64,000 bases of DNA from Craterostigma plantagineum (Eukaryota > Streptophyta > Magnoliopsida > Lamiales > Linderniaceae). The stretch lies in contig JAPQWV010001643.1 of assembly GCA_027422505.1 (NCBI GenBank), positions 1 through 64,000 on the forward strand. The letters are read 5' to 3'. The notes beneath the pieces were generated by a model. That model saw only the letters and a list, made by a program, of their open reading frames with translations, had not been told where the DNA came from and did no database searches. The translations under genes and the position numbers were made by a program. Below are positions 54,278-64,000 of the stretch, piece after piece (position 1 is the first letter of the stretch; each line of letters starts with the position of its first letter).

Positions 54278-56854
54278 TGTGGAGACCCTACTTCTCTAAC
54301 TAGGATTAGTGGCGGATTTCCGCAGCGTAAGCCGCAGAAGGCCCGTCTAATTAAAACTTTTTCCTAAAATAATATACACTAATATAAAAATCCGTCTACA
54401 TCGTTATCTCTGTACACGGGCCGAAGCCCCAAAAATTATCAAAAGAACAAAAGCGCTAACGCCGCTCCACAGGTCTTCATCCATGTACCGCACCGCCTCA
54501 AAAGTCCGTGGAGCACCGCCACCAGCCGCCTCAGTCACGACGCGTTTTAACGTCGGACTCAGTACCTACAACACGTAAACACTGAGCATTTGCCCAGTAG
54601 GTGAATAAAATGCATGTATGCAAGTGTGCACTCAATCCCAACCCCAATATCTCACAACATGATATAAATGCACACTCTTTCTTTTCCCACATTCCTATTT
54701 CACACAACACAGAGCCCTAGGTTAGGCTCGACACCCTCGCGCGCAAAGACTACTGGGAGGCCACCCCCAAGTCTCGCGCAGCCTACCCTGGTAGTGCACT
54801 GGACGATCACGCCAATGGCCTCCTACCGGGTCGCTCCGCACCAAAAGTATACACTGATAGTGCACTGGACGATCACGCCAATGGCCTCCTATCAGGTCAA
54901 ATCAATATCTCGGTGGTATGCACCTCGGGATGGTCACGCCCGAGTAGACAGATCGATCACGCCTGTCTCCGCCAGGTGCCCAGTGAGCCAACCTCGACTC
55001 ATCTAAGAGTCACCAATCACAAGCATCTCATTCTACCCCGTACGTCGATATCTAATATCACTACCGTCTCACTACGGTACAACCGTCTCTCGCCCTAACG
55101 TGATATGCACGTGATATGCATATATATGAAATTTCATATAAACATGATTTATATAAATCGTACGTAAAATAGGTAAAGCACATAAGTCACGTAAATCACA
55201 TAATCACATGAAAACACATAATTTGTGTTTACGTATTGTAGATGGATAATCCACCTACCTGTCCTCCCACTAGCGTTAAATAAAAGGTCTGACGTAGTCT
55301 CTATATATCGACCCTCTGAACAAATAAATATTATCATATCAGTATATTTGCTAAACTGTATAAGTTTTTAAGTTCCCAAATTCTAATTATAGACAACCCT
55401 AAAATTTATGAAAACTTAAAAATAATGATATTCCTAAAATAAATAAACCCTAAAATATTGAAACCCTAGAATATAACAAAATCCTAAAATATCGAAAATT
55501 TATTAACTAAACCAAAATGTCGAAATCATCTAATAAAATGTCGAGCTATTTGCTATTACTTTTCAAGACCTAATAAAAGTCGAGACCTGTTTAGCTTTAT
55601 CAAAATGTCGAGGTCTGTTAGTTAAAGATGTCGAAATTTTATGTTGGACAAATAATGTCGAGGTCATTATATCGACATTCTATAAATGTCGAATCTAAAA
55701 CAACTATAAATGTCGAGCTTATATGACATAGAAATATCGATATCATTGTATGTGTCGACATCTTACAAATGTCGAAACCATTCTTACCAAAATGTCGAAT
55801 TAGAAATGTCGAACTATTGTTCTTGAAAATGTCGAGCTATTAAGTTGAATAAAGAACAAATGTCGAAACAACATTGAAAATGTCGATATAATATAAATGT
55901 CGGGATCATCTAACAATGTCGAGGCCTCATGTTGAAACCATATAAATGTCGAGCTTTTAAAGGAAAAATGTCGAGACCTATTCCTACAAGATGTCGAAAC
56001 TTCTTAAAATGTCGATATCTTATATATACCGAGATTTCATTCGACATTTTCCTAAATACATCTCGAGATTTTTCTCTGGGGAATGAGTATATCTCGAAAT
56101 CATCTTGGAATCCTTCTATGAAGTATCTCGAGATCGATTTATCACTCTCAACTGAGAATTTCTCTAGCACTAACACCGAATCTTGCTTATAAAGCCATAA
56201 CTTTTTAAACCCCATTTCTGTTCTAAGACTGAAAACTCTCAACACTAAAATAAATCTGATTTTTACCGTTGAACCTCATATTGTTAGTACAAGACTTCAT
56301 GTAGACCTATATGTATCGACAATATATTAAGCAAACTGTAATTTATGTAAGCTTGAGAATTAATACATACCTTTCTTCAATCAATATGTGGTTTAAGCTT
56401 GATGTTGCTCCCACGAGTTTTCGTCTTAGTTTTGTACTTCTGTTTACAGTTCATTTTCGTTTTTTCAGCTTCCCTTTAAAGTGTATTTACTAGATATATA
56501 TGAGCTTTGATATTGAGATTGATTAGACATTCAGATGACGTATTTTACCTTAGCCTTAAGAAATAATTTATGCCTTATCACATTCTAAGTTTGTTGGGCC
56601 TTATTTATATATACATATATGTATATTAAATAGCCCAATATTATAAGTTCCTATATTATTATTTTATACCCCAACATCTTAAATCTTTAAATTATTATTA
56701 TTATTATTTATTTCTTTAGTTAAGTTTCGAAATACTTTTGGGATGATTAAACTTATATTTTTGTTCCGCAACACGATTCTTATCAAACTCCCTAATTCAT
56801 AAAATTACCCATTTAATTACATCAAAATCCCGTATTAAACTTACGGGTATTACA
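54278..56854 (-). mobile_element. Solo LTR 'K' inside J, 5-bp TSD ATGGT
   Basis: 2577 bp, TGTGGAGACCC...GGGTATTACA on the plus strand, flanked by ATGGT at 54273-54277 and 56855-56859. Minus orientation. Donor 1 at 56370 (GAAAG|GTATGT), TGTCGAG/TCGAAAT array at about 55500-56130, donor 2 at 55258 (GACAG|GTAGGT), stem-loop 54596-54583, acceptor 2 at 54566-54567. Two copies of a 65-bp unit with TAGTGCACTGGACGATCACG lie at 54793 and 54858. Confidence 0.93.
55500..56130 (-). repeat. TGTCGAG/TCGAAAT word array in LTR K
   Basis: About thirty words AAAATGTCGAG, ATGTCGAAAC or TATCGAGAT, 15-30 bp apart. Same word type as LTR E (left), in the reverse strand as expected from orientation. Confidence 0.85.
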
Positions 56855-57171
56855 ATGGTGACATCTAGCCTATGTGGGAATTTTCGAAAATAGGAAGAAT
56901 AAGAAAAGAGATAATGATAATAGTTAGAAATTGGGCTAGGGATTATCATTGGGCTAGAATAAAACAATAGGCCCGATCAAGGAGAAACCCTCTTGGGAGA
57001 CAAATCTCTAGCTCCATCACCCATGCCTATGATAAAAATATCTAATCCAAACCATTTAACACCATAACCTCACTTAGGAAGAAACCATCGAAAGTTTGAT
57101 AGAACAAAGAAGAAAGAAAGAAATCGAAGGAAGCTCAAAACAACACTCAAGTAGCTTGAGATTCGAAGTTG

Positions 57172-59104
57172 GTAAGTGAAAATTAATTCTTCAAGCTGTT
57201 ATGATTTTCATTACTAGAGTTATTTAGTTAAAGCGTAATTAGGATTTAGGAAACTTAAGGAACTTACATGTACCATAGCGGCAAAAACCCTAACTTAGGG
57301 TATAACTTCATATTTGAGGGTTTCTTTAAGAATTGCTAAGCATTGGGTAGCCTAAAGTGTTTAAAGGCTTGTAACTTTGGTATAAGATGATCATGGGAGT
57401 AGTGCTAGACGTTTTAGAGTGGAAAAGAATTTTAGAGAACTATAAATTCTGGGTGAAATGGAATATGAACATAGTTTCGAGTAGATAAAGATTTGAAGGT
57501 TTCGATCGAATCTGGAAATTTAGTGACAAATCGGGCGATCTTAGTTTGAGTGACAAATCGTGCGGTTCCAAAATAATTTACATATAGTTTAAGTCTCGGC
57601 GATTTTAGTTTGAGTTCACCTCAAATCGGCCGATTGAAGGGAATAGGCCATAGCACGGCGAAACTAAGTAATTAACTTAGTAAACCGAACGAATGAAAAC
57701 CATAAGAAATCGGGCGATTTATTGCATATGAAGAATCGATCAAAATAGGGTTTAAAAGCACAAATCGGGCGACTTAGGGATGTTGTGGAAGTCGGACGAT
57801 GTGATCAACACTTAGCTAAATAAGTCAGATCGGGCGATTTGAAGGGTGCAAAGTTAAGGCAATCGAGCGATTCCATGCATGGACCAAAACAGGCGATTTG
57901 GTGGCTTGAGAGACTTTCAGCGAAACCAAGAGTGAGACTCAACAAATCGGGCGAATGCATTAAGGGTAGGAAATGAATCGAGCGATTTCCCCATGCTTAC
58001 ACAAATCGGGTGATCAAATGGTGAGGTCATAACACGAAGAATTGCAATCAATCGGGCGACTCCAGGCACATGCAATTGATCGAAGTTAGCCTACGTGAGA
58101 TCAAATCGGGCGATTGGAGGGCTCCCATACCATGCATCGAGCGATTTCATGATTTGAGAACACGACGATTCTTAAATTAGGCATTTGGGACGGTGAAGAT
58201 CGATCGAAAACAAGCCATGCATGATACGAATCAGGCGAAACCAAGCCATGAAGAATCGGGCGATTTGCGAGCTTCCATGAATGATGAATCGGCGATTTGG
58301 CGATCACGAAATCGGGCGAAACCTTTATAGTATCCAACTTTTGCTGAGATGTAAATACATAGGTTATAATTAAATACTAACATAACTTAGACTAGAAATC
58401 AAATGACTTAGCAACTCAGTAATTTAGTATGGTCAAATGCTGATTTGACTTAGGATTATAAATCGAGAGTTTCAGGTAGTCAGGTCGAACACTAACTTAA
58501 TGTAGAACAATTAACTTAAGCTTTAACCTAGTCATTCAAGGTAGACTATGCGCTGATATTATGATATTTTAATTCAAGGGTCGAACGGTAGGCAATTCCC
58601 GGAGCAGTGAATTAGCGTAGCACGGACGACAGGTAAGTAGAAATCAACTACAACACATAATTTGCTTGTGCATGACTTACGTGATTTTGTGCTTACGTGA
58701 CACTACGTGAATCTTGTATGGTGTGACTTACTTATTACGCATGAAGTTATGAAAATGCATATATGCATGAACCACGACATGAGCATATGCACGCATGAAT
58801 AGGATGAAAAGCAGGTATGTAAGAAGCGTCCGCGTGATAGGCCACACTGGGACAGGAAAGGTGCCTTCGGGTAACCTCTCAGTGTGTGAGCCTTCACATA
58901 TGTATGTATCCCAGAGCTCTATGAAATGGCGCATAGTAAGATAGAAAGCCGAGGGCCCATATGAAATGATAGCACAAGACAAAAAGGGGCATGAGAGTTA
59001 GGGAGCATTGACGTGGGTTGTCATGCGAGTTAGGACACGTGCATTCATGCATAATTTCTGCTTACTGAGCCACGGTGGCTCACTCCTTATGTTACGTGTG
59101 GTAG
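57172..59104 (+). other. Predicted two introns and 41-nt exon inside LTR J
   Basis: Intron 1, 57172-58591 (1420 bp), with the AAATCGGGCGATTT array. Exon 58592-58632. Intron 2, 58633-59104 (472 bp), with the stem-loop about 22 nt before the acceptor. Best-preserved consensus sites of any copy together with A and E (right). Confidence 0.5.
57480..58330 (+). repeat. AAATCGGGCGATTT word array in LTR J
   Basis: About thirty-five words of AAATCGGGCGATTT, AATCGAGCGATTT, CGGCGATTT and similar, the LTR-sense form of the words seen reversed in A and C. Confidence 0.88.
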
Positions 59105-59433
59105 GTGCCAGCGACCACGGTATGTGATCGTTCTAGATGCAAGGCCTATCTTTTGGAAGCTTGCAGCTGCTTTTGAGGTGGGAGTGTGTGCATGGATGAC
59201 GACCTGTGAGGCCGGGCGCATAGGATTACTTTTGCTGTGCATGTACACATACCTCGTGTGAATAAGACATGTATGAATGTAGGAACTCTATGTAATTATT
59301 TTGACATGTATGAACGACTTCTATTACGTATGGAAAAAAAATTTAGGCGCAATTTTGCGTCTCTTCTGAATCAACACACCATTAGGCACTTAGGACAACG
59401 ATTAAGTAAATAGCGAGGGTTAGGGTCCTGACA

Positions 59434-60920
59434 ATTGTTGTGGCTGCTGTTGTTGGGCAGCTGGATTTTTGGGGCAAGCTGAAGTCCCATGGGTCCAGGA
59501 GGTACTTGTATCACATTGTTTGGGTCACCACTCATATTCGACCCAGACTTTTGCTATTCCCGAGGAGCCTCCGTCCTCACGAGGCAGCCAAACATCGAAG
59601 TGATCAATGAAGGGGGTTGCTTGTTGCTTCTTCACATATACCCTAGCATAATCTATTCGTTCCGCCCGAACAGTCATGGCATCCGTGCACAGTGGCTGCC
59701 CTAAAACACTAGCCATGATTCCTAGGCCTTCTTGGGTCCAAAGTTCACATGGGACGTTGCGAAGCTTAACCCATAGTGGTACCTCCAAGTTGTTGCTCTT
59801 CTTTAACGTCATTCCCGGAGGCCACTTCTCGAGGAATATAGGCTGCCCTTTCTTGAGCCAGGCCCCCCTCCAAAACGGCCCTTGATTCCTCTGTCGTAGC
59901 GAATCTAAACTTGACAAACCCATTGTCTGTAGCACGGACCTCAACTAGACCCGTCCAAATTGATCGAAAGAATCGTTCGACAATTGGAAAAATATGGTTT
60001 CTCCCAAGAAGTAGCCCACGAGCATGTGGTCCCACCTCGCGAATTCTCGTCGTGCAACCTCCCAATGTGGGCACGCCACGTAAGCCCCGTCTATCACAGT
60101 GGGCACAGTGTAAGATAACCCGAGTTGTTCAGGTGAAGTTTGACATCGTTGGTTCTGGGATATGGCAGCCCCTTTGGCGATGGGCGCGAAAGACTGGATT
60201 TGACAACCAACTTCAGCTCCAACGGCATGCGTGGGTGGTGGTGTGCGGGTAGCAGCGGCGTTCGTCGATCCAATAATCAAAACCCTAGAGCCTTTCTCTT
60301 GCGGAGGAACGTTGGGGCTGTGCATATGAGGTCCCGGCGATGGTACGTGCGTCACAATCAGCCCTTCAGGTTGAGTACAGTGGATGGGTGTGTTGGATGC
60401 CAAAAAGACAGTCGACACACAGCGACCGTAGAAACCCTACATTTGTTCAGCATGGTCACAATCGTTGGTGCCGGCACCGCCCTTTGCGGTTGTTCCTCAT
60501 CAGAAGCGTCTTCGATGCTTGGCCCAGATCCAAGGGCAGGTGGTGGTGTGCCCTGGCGAATAGGGATACGGCGATCAAAGCGAGGGTCGCGAACCGGTGC
60601 TAAGTGATGCCTGGTGCGTTTGTGCCGGTGGTGGTGTAATGGTGGTGCCGGTTGGTCTCGGTCTGTGGTAGCAGCAGTGCGACCATTGAGAGATGTCGGT
60701 TGCGGCTGGCCAACTATGATGTTCGGCGGTGATGCATTAGTGGGAAGGCCGGCGGCGGCTGTTTAGTTCTGCCACTATGCACGCGCGGCAACAGCGGTTC
60801 CAAAGCCGCGACGTCGAATCTCTCCTGAAAGTTGCCAATATTGTTTCTAAGGATGCCATAATCCGATGCAGGTCCCAGCAGCTCCAACTCCATTGTTGAG
60901 GAGTCCAGTAAAGCAGCCAT
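59434..60920 (-). pseudogene. LINE 2 ORF1, N-terminal and central part
   Basis: It starts near 60920 with MAALLDSSTMELELLGPASD. DUF4283 region: REFARWDHMLVGYFLGE (about 60010), FFRSIWTGLVEVRATDNGF, WLKKGQPIFLEKWPPGM and VPLWVKLRNVPCELWTQ. Zinc-knuckle region near 59540-59470, where VEYEW is followed by KQCDTSTSWTHGTSACP-like residues. Frames shift several times. Clear homologue of LINE 1 ORF1. Confidence 0.82.
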
Positions 60921-61052
60921 TAACGAAGGAAGGTGAAGAGACGAGAACGAGGGGAAGAGAGAGGGGTGCGTCGAAGGATTTAATATCCTTCCATTGCCGT
61001 CTGATCCCGACGATAGAGGGTTGCGAGGGAAGCTCCGGCGAGTGGCAGTAGG

Positions 61053-63788
61053 TGTAGCGACCCCCACTCTCTAATCGCTGATTAGCGATAACTCGCGCTG
61101 GGTTTAGCAGCGAAAGCCGCGGAGAACCCATTTTACAAAAACATTTGTTTACAAAAAATGTTAATACGAACGGGCCGAAGGCCCAAATCATCCCATCACT
61201 CGCCCACGGGTCGTCATCCATGTACAGCCCCGCCCTCAAAAGCTCATGGAAGCTCCGATAGCCAGCCTCGATCGTCGATTACCTACAACACGCAAACACT
61301 GAGCTATTGCCCAGTAGGTGAAATAATGCATGCACGTGTGACTCGCTCACGTTCACTCACCCCCAATTCTCACTAATGCAATGCCACTCACTATTGCTCA
61401 TCACAACCGGGATACACTCACCACCTCGCAACGGGCCCCGGGCTTCATACTGTGCATCATCACGCAAAACACTACCACGATCACGATCATAACCACAACA
61501 CGATCACTACACTACGGCAGTGGCCTACACTGAGCAGCCTCCCTGAGCTGGATCGGGTCACACTCTCAGGTCGCCTCTTCTGCCAAATGCGGTGCCTACG
61601 CTGGTATCCTACACCAGGTCCCGTAAGGGTACCCAGGTCGCACCCTCCAGGTCGCCTCCTCCCGCATGCGACAGCGTGGCCTACACTAGCTAGCCTACTT
61701 GGGGATATCCCAAGTCGCTCCTTTCTAGGTCGCCCGCAGTCTGCCGCATAATGTCCAACGGGCCAATGGCTCACCGTCACAGGCGCTGGTGCACAGCAGA
61801 TGCCCACACTCACATGACTCCTCTACGGGTCGACAGCCAATATCGGCTACACGCTCAATAGGTACAATACAGAACCACCGTTCCACCACGGTACACTCCG
61901 TGAAATAACGTGTAATGCACTTGCAGATATTTAACATGATAATACATGAAAACGCACGTAAATACATAAATCACATAATTCATCGAAGCACATAAAATTC
62001 ACATAAATATCACATTGGTGTTTACGCGTTGTAAGTGAAAATTCACGTACCTGTCCTCCAGCTAAGTCGATTAAGGGGTTTGGTGAAATCCCTAAATGTC
62101 GAGCCTCTGAGCAAATAAATATTATTAGTATATTTACTAATATTGTACTTATATTAAAATAATTATTATTTAATACTAGTCTAAGTTAAGTTAATACCCC
62201 ACGCTGTCTAATTTAAGTTTCGCCTGAAAGTTTATTAAAATGTTGGTCAAAGTCGGGTCAACCCTAATTTACATAAATCCTCGGCGAAAGTTAGTCATGC
62301 GTATATTATCATATTTGCCCTATTTTCCACCTTAAATCGCCCGATTTGTTATGCTTACAACTTGGTTTCGCCAAAGGCTCAAATCGCCCGATTTGATGTT
62401 TCCACATGCCAAAATCGAGTGTTGCTTGGATCCCAAATCGTCCGATTTGATAAAGCCTCATATTTGCCCGATTGTATCATGCGTGGACATGATTTTGCCG
62501 AGTTCTCTTTCTCATAGAATCGCCCGATTTGAGGCAACTTAAATCGCACGATTTTTATAACTCCCATTCGCCCGATTCCTCCTAGTCTCCAAATCGCCCG
62601 ATTGCGTGGCATTATCGTCCTCAAATCGCCGAGATTTAAATTGTATTTAATCTATTCAACTATTTCTTTCATGTTTCGCCCGATTTCTAGGGTTTAAATA
62701 GCCCGAAAGTTCATTCAAATTTATTAAGAACACTTAATATCCTAAAGCGCCCGATTCACTCAAAAACCCTAAAATGACATTCCTATACTATCATGTTCAT
62801 CTTCAAAAATCATTCCTAACCCAGAAAGTCGTACACCCTAATTCAAATAATTTTAAGAAGCACAATAATTTCTGAAGAACACAATAATTATCAGAGAACA
62901 TGCTTCGAATTTATTAACACTCATATCATCTTAATTACTTATGAACCTAAACTGAAAATTAGAGTTTTGTTTAATGTTCTAAAGTAGAAAAGTTCAATCT
63001 TAACCAATAAAAGAGTACTGATCATGGCTATTTTATAAATCTAAGATTTTATTTCTAGCGTATAATCACGAAGTCTTCCTATAATCTATCCTAACCACAT
63101 GTTAATTTCGAACTATACTATAATTACCCTAAACTCACATAATTATATATATGTTTGCTGGGGCCGTATTTTAAACATACTAAGCTCAAAGATGTTTAGA
63201 ATATGATGATGACTATCGAAAGTATACTTAAATAGATAAGTTTGAGAGCTATGCTATACCTCACATAGGTTTTTGAATTGTTGAATTGTAAAGTTGAACT
63301 CCGTTGGTTCTTCTTCGTTTAGTGCTTCACCTTTGTTCTTGTTCTTTGCTTACTACAAATGAATGCTCTTCTACTAATAACTCGTTATAGGTTGGATAGG
63401 TATTAAAATTTCGATAATGGTGATGATGGGACAAGTTGGTGATATAGTACTTACGTTGATTTCCTTTTTCACTAAGTTACCCTATTAGTTTTGGACTTTA
63501 ATATTCGGCCATTTAGTCATTTGGGCCATAATTTTGAAACTCTTAATCATCCAAATACTAGTATTTTGTTGTTTATTCCCTTGTCATTAAACAAGGTTAC
63601 TTATTTAGGTCTTTGGTATTATTTGAACCCTTTATTTGAGCCATACTTTTATTTAAGCCCATAATTATTTAGCTTCATCCAAATTTTCCTTTAATAAATA
63701 TTTATTAGCAATATTACTCCTAATATTTTCTTTGCTAATTGTCTAAATCTCCAATCGCAATCCCGCTTTAAATTTTGCGGGTATTACA
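61053..63788 (-). mobile_element. Solo LTR 'C' in the LINE 2 leader, 5-bp TSD GTAGG
   Basis: 2736 bp, TGTAGCGACCCCC...GGGTATTACA on the plus strand, flanked by GTAGG at 61048-61052 and 63789-63793. Minus orientation. Donor 1 at 63259 (GTGAG|GTATAG), AAATCGCCCGATTT array at about 62330-62760, donor 2 at 62050 (GACAG|GTACGT), stem-loop 61313-61300, acceptor 2 at 61283-61284. AGGTCGC-type repeats at 61560-61740 occupy the minisatellite position. Confidence 0.93.
62330..62760 (-). repeat. AAATCGCCCGATTT word array in LTR C
   Basis: About sixteen words, shorter than the arrays in A and J. Same word type as A and J, orientation as A. Confidence 0.85.
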
Positions 63789-63793
63789 GTAGG

Positions 63794-64000
63794 GTGGTTA
63801 CTTCGCCGGGCGCCGTGTAGTGATGGGCGGTGATGATGGAATATGAAGAGTCATTCGGTTAGGGTTGTGCGAGAGAGTCTTTCTAGAGAGGGAAGATATA
63901 TATATATATATATAGAGAGAGAAGTAGTTTTTTTATTAATTTCTGTGTAATTACATGAAATTTGGGCCCAATCTTTGTTCCTCCGTTTCTGTTCGTCAGT
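63794..64000 (-). other. LINE 2 leader continuing beyond LTR C, with TA repeat
   Basis: Read on the minus strand this continues the 5' leader of LINE 2 (after removal of LTR C): CT-rich sequence, a TA-dinucleotide run at about 63895-63913, and AG-rich stretches. The LINE 5' end cannot be placed. No gene is seen. Confidence 0.5.

Larger units (their letters stand above)
54134..59433 (+). mobile_element. Solo LTR 'J' in LINE 2 ORF1
   Basis: A plus-strand LTR starting TGTAGCACCCAGGTCC at 54134 and ending GGTCCTGACA at 59433, interrupted by solo LTR K. Without K it is about 2.7 kb. The 5-bp flanks are AGTGT and ATTGT (one mismatch), and the LINE ORF1 reads across the site. Sites: donor 1 at 57172 (GTTG|GTAAGTG), acceptor 1 at 58590-58591, exon 58592-58632, donor 2 at 58633 (GACAG|GTAAGT), stem-loop 59066-59082, acceptor 2 at 59103-59104. 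Confidence 0.85.
51236..61052 (-). mobile_element. L1-type LINE 2, interrupted by J/K and C, 3'-truncated
   Basis: A minus-strand L1 of the same type as LINE 1 but more decayed. ORF1 occupies about 60920-59434, is broken by LTR J, and resumes at 54133-53820. ORF2 runs 53815-51236 and is cut in the palm/thumb region, so the C-terminal zinc domain, 3' UTR and poly(A) are missing. The 5' part continues beyond solo LTR C at 63794. Frames are heavily broken. Confidence 0.82.

Overview
This window is plant nuclear DNA made almost entirely of nested retrotransposons. I found no convincing host gene. The evidence for a flowering plant is the mix of element types: SIRE-type and Tork-type Ty1-copia elements, a Tekay/Del-type Ty3-gypsy chromovirus, plant L1 LINEs with DUF4283/CCHC ORF1 proteins, a Tat-like solo LTR, a hAT-type element rich in GGGTC words, and a fragment carrying 5S-rRNA-like sequence of the Cassandra kind. 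The species cannot be named from the sequence.

Layout. 1-3294 is the decayed 3' half of a minus-strand Tork-like copia element beside a Cassandra-like fragment. 3295-19670 is a pair of plus-strand gypsy LTRs ('E'). A 10.4-kb SIRE-like copia element ('F', 3527-13903, TSD CAAAT) sits inside the left one. 19671-20060 is a copia gag remnant. 20061-21320 and 44290-45476 are the two halves of an unassigned GC-rich, promoter-like region split by two gypsy insertions. 'B' (21321-33476, TSD GTCTC) carries a hAT-type element, an L1 LINE and a 300-bp Cassandra-like insert. 'A' (33485-44284, TSD TCTGC) is a structurally complete Tekay-type element with near-identical 3.07-kb LTRs. 45477-50515 is an LTR plus gag remnant ('I') holding a Tat-like solo LTR. 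50516-64000 is an LTR fragment ('D') and a second L1 LINE. That LINE is split by a solo LTR ('J'), which is itself split by another ('K'), and by a third ('C').

The most interesting pattern is in the LTRs of this one gypsy lineage (A, B, C, E, I, J, K; D is a fragment). They differ in sequence but share a layout: a 5' splice donor, an array of short CpG-bearing near-palindromic words, a short acceptor-to-donor segment of about 40 nt (GACAG|GTAAGT), a block with its own minisatellite, then a conserved 5-bp stem-loop and a second acceptor (TGTTGTAG|G). The arrays come in three word types that appear to be exchanged as cassettes. I infer a three-exon leader lying wholly inside the LTR. RNA data would be needed to confirm it.

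Caution on quality: the two LTRs of element A differ almost only by single-base indels, often in homopolymers, with about two substitutions in 3 kb. This looks like uncorrected read error, so many apparent frameshifts here may be technical.
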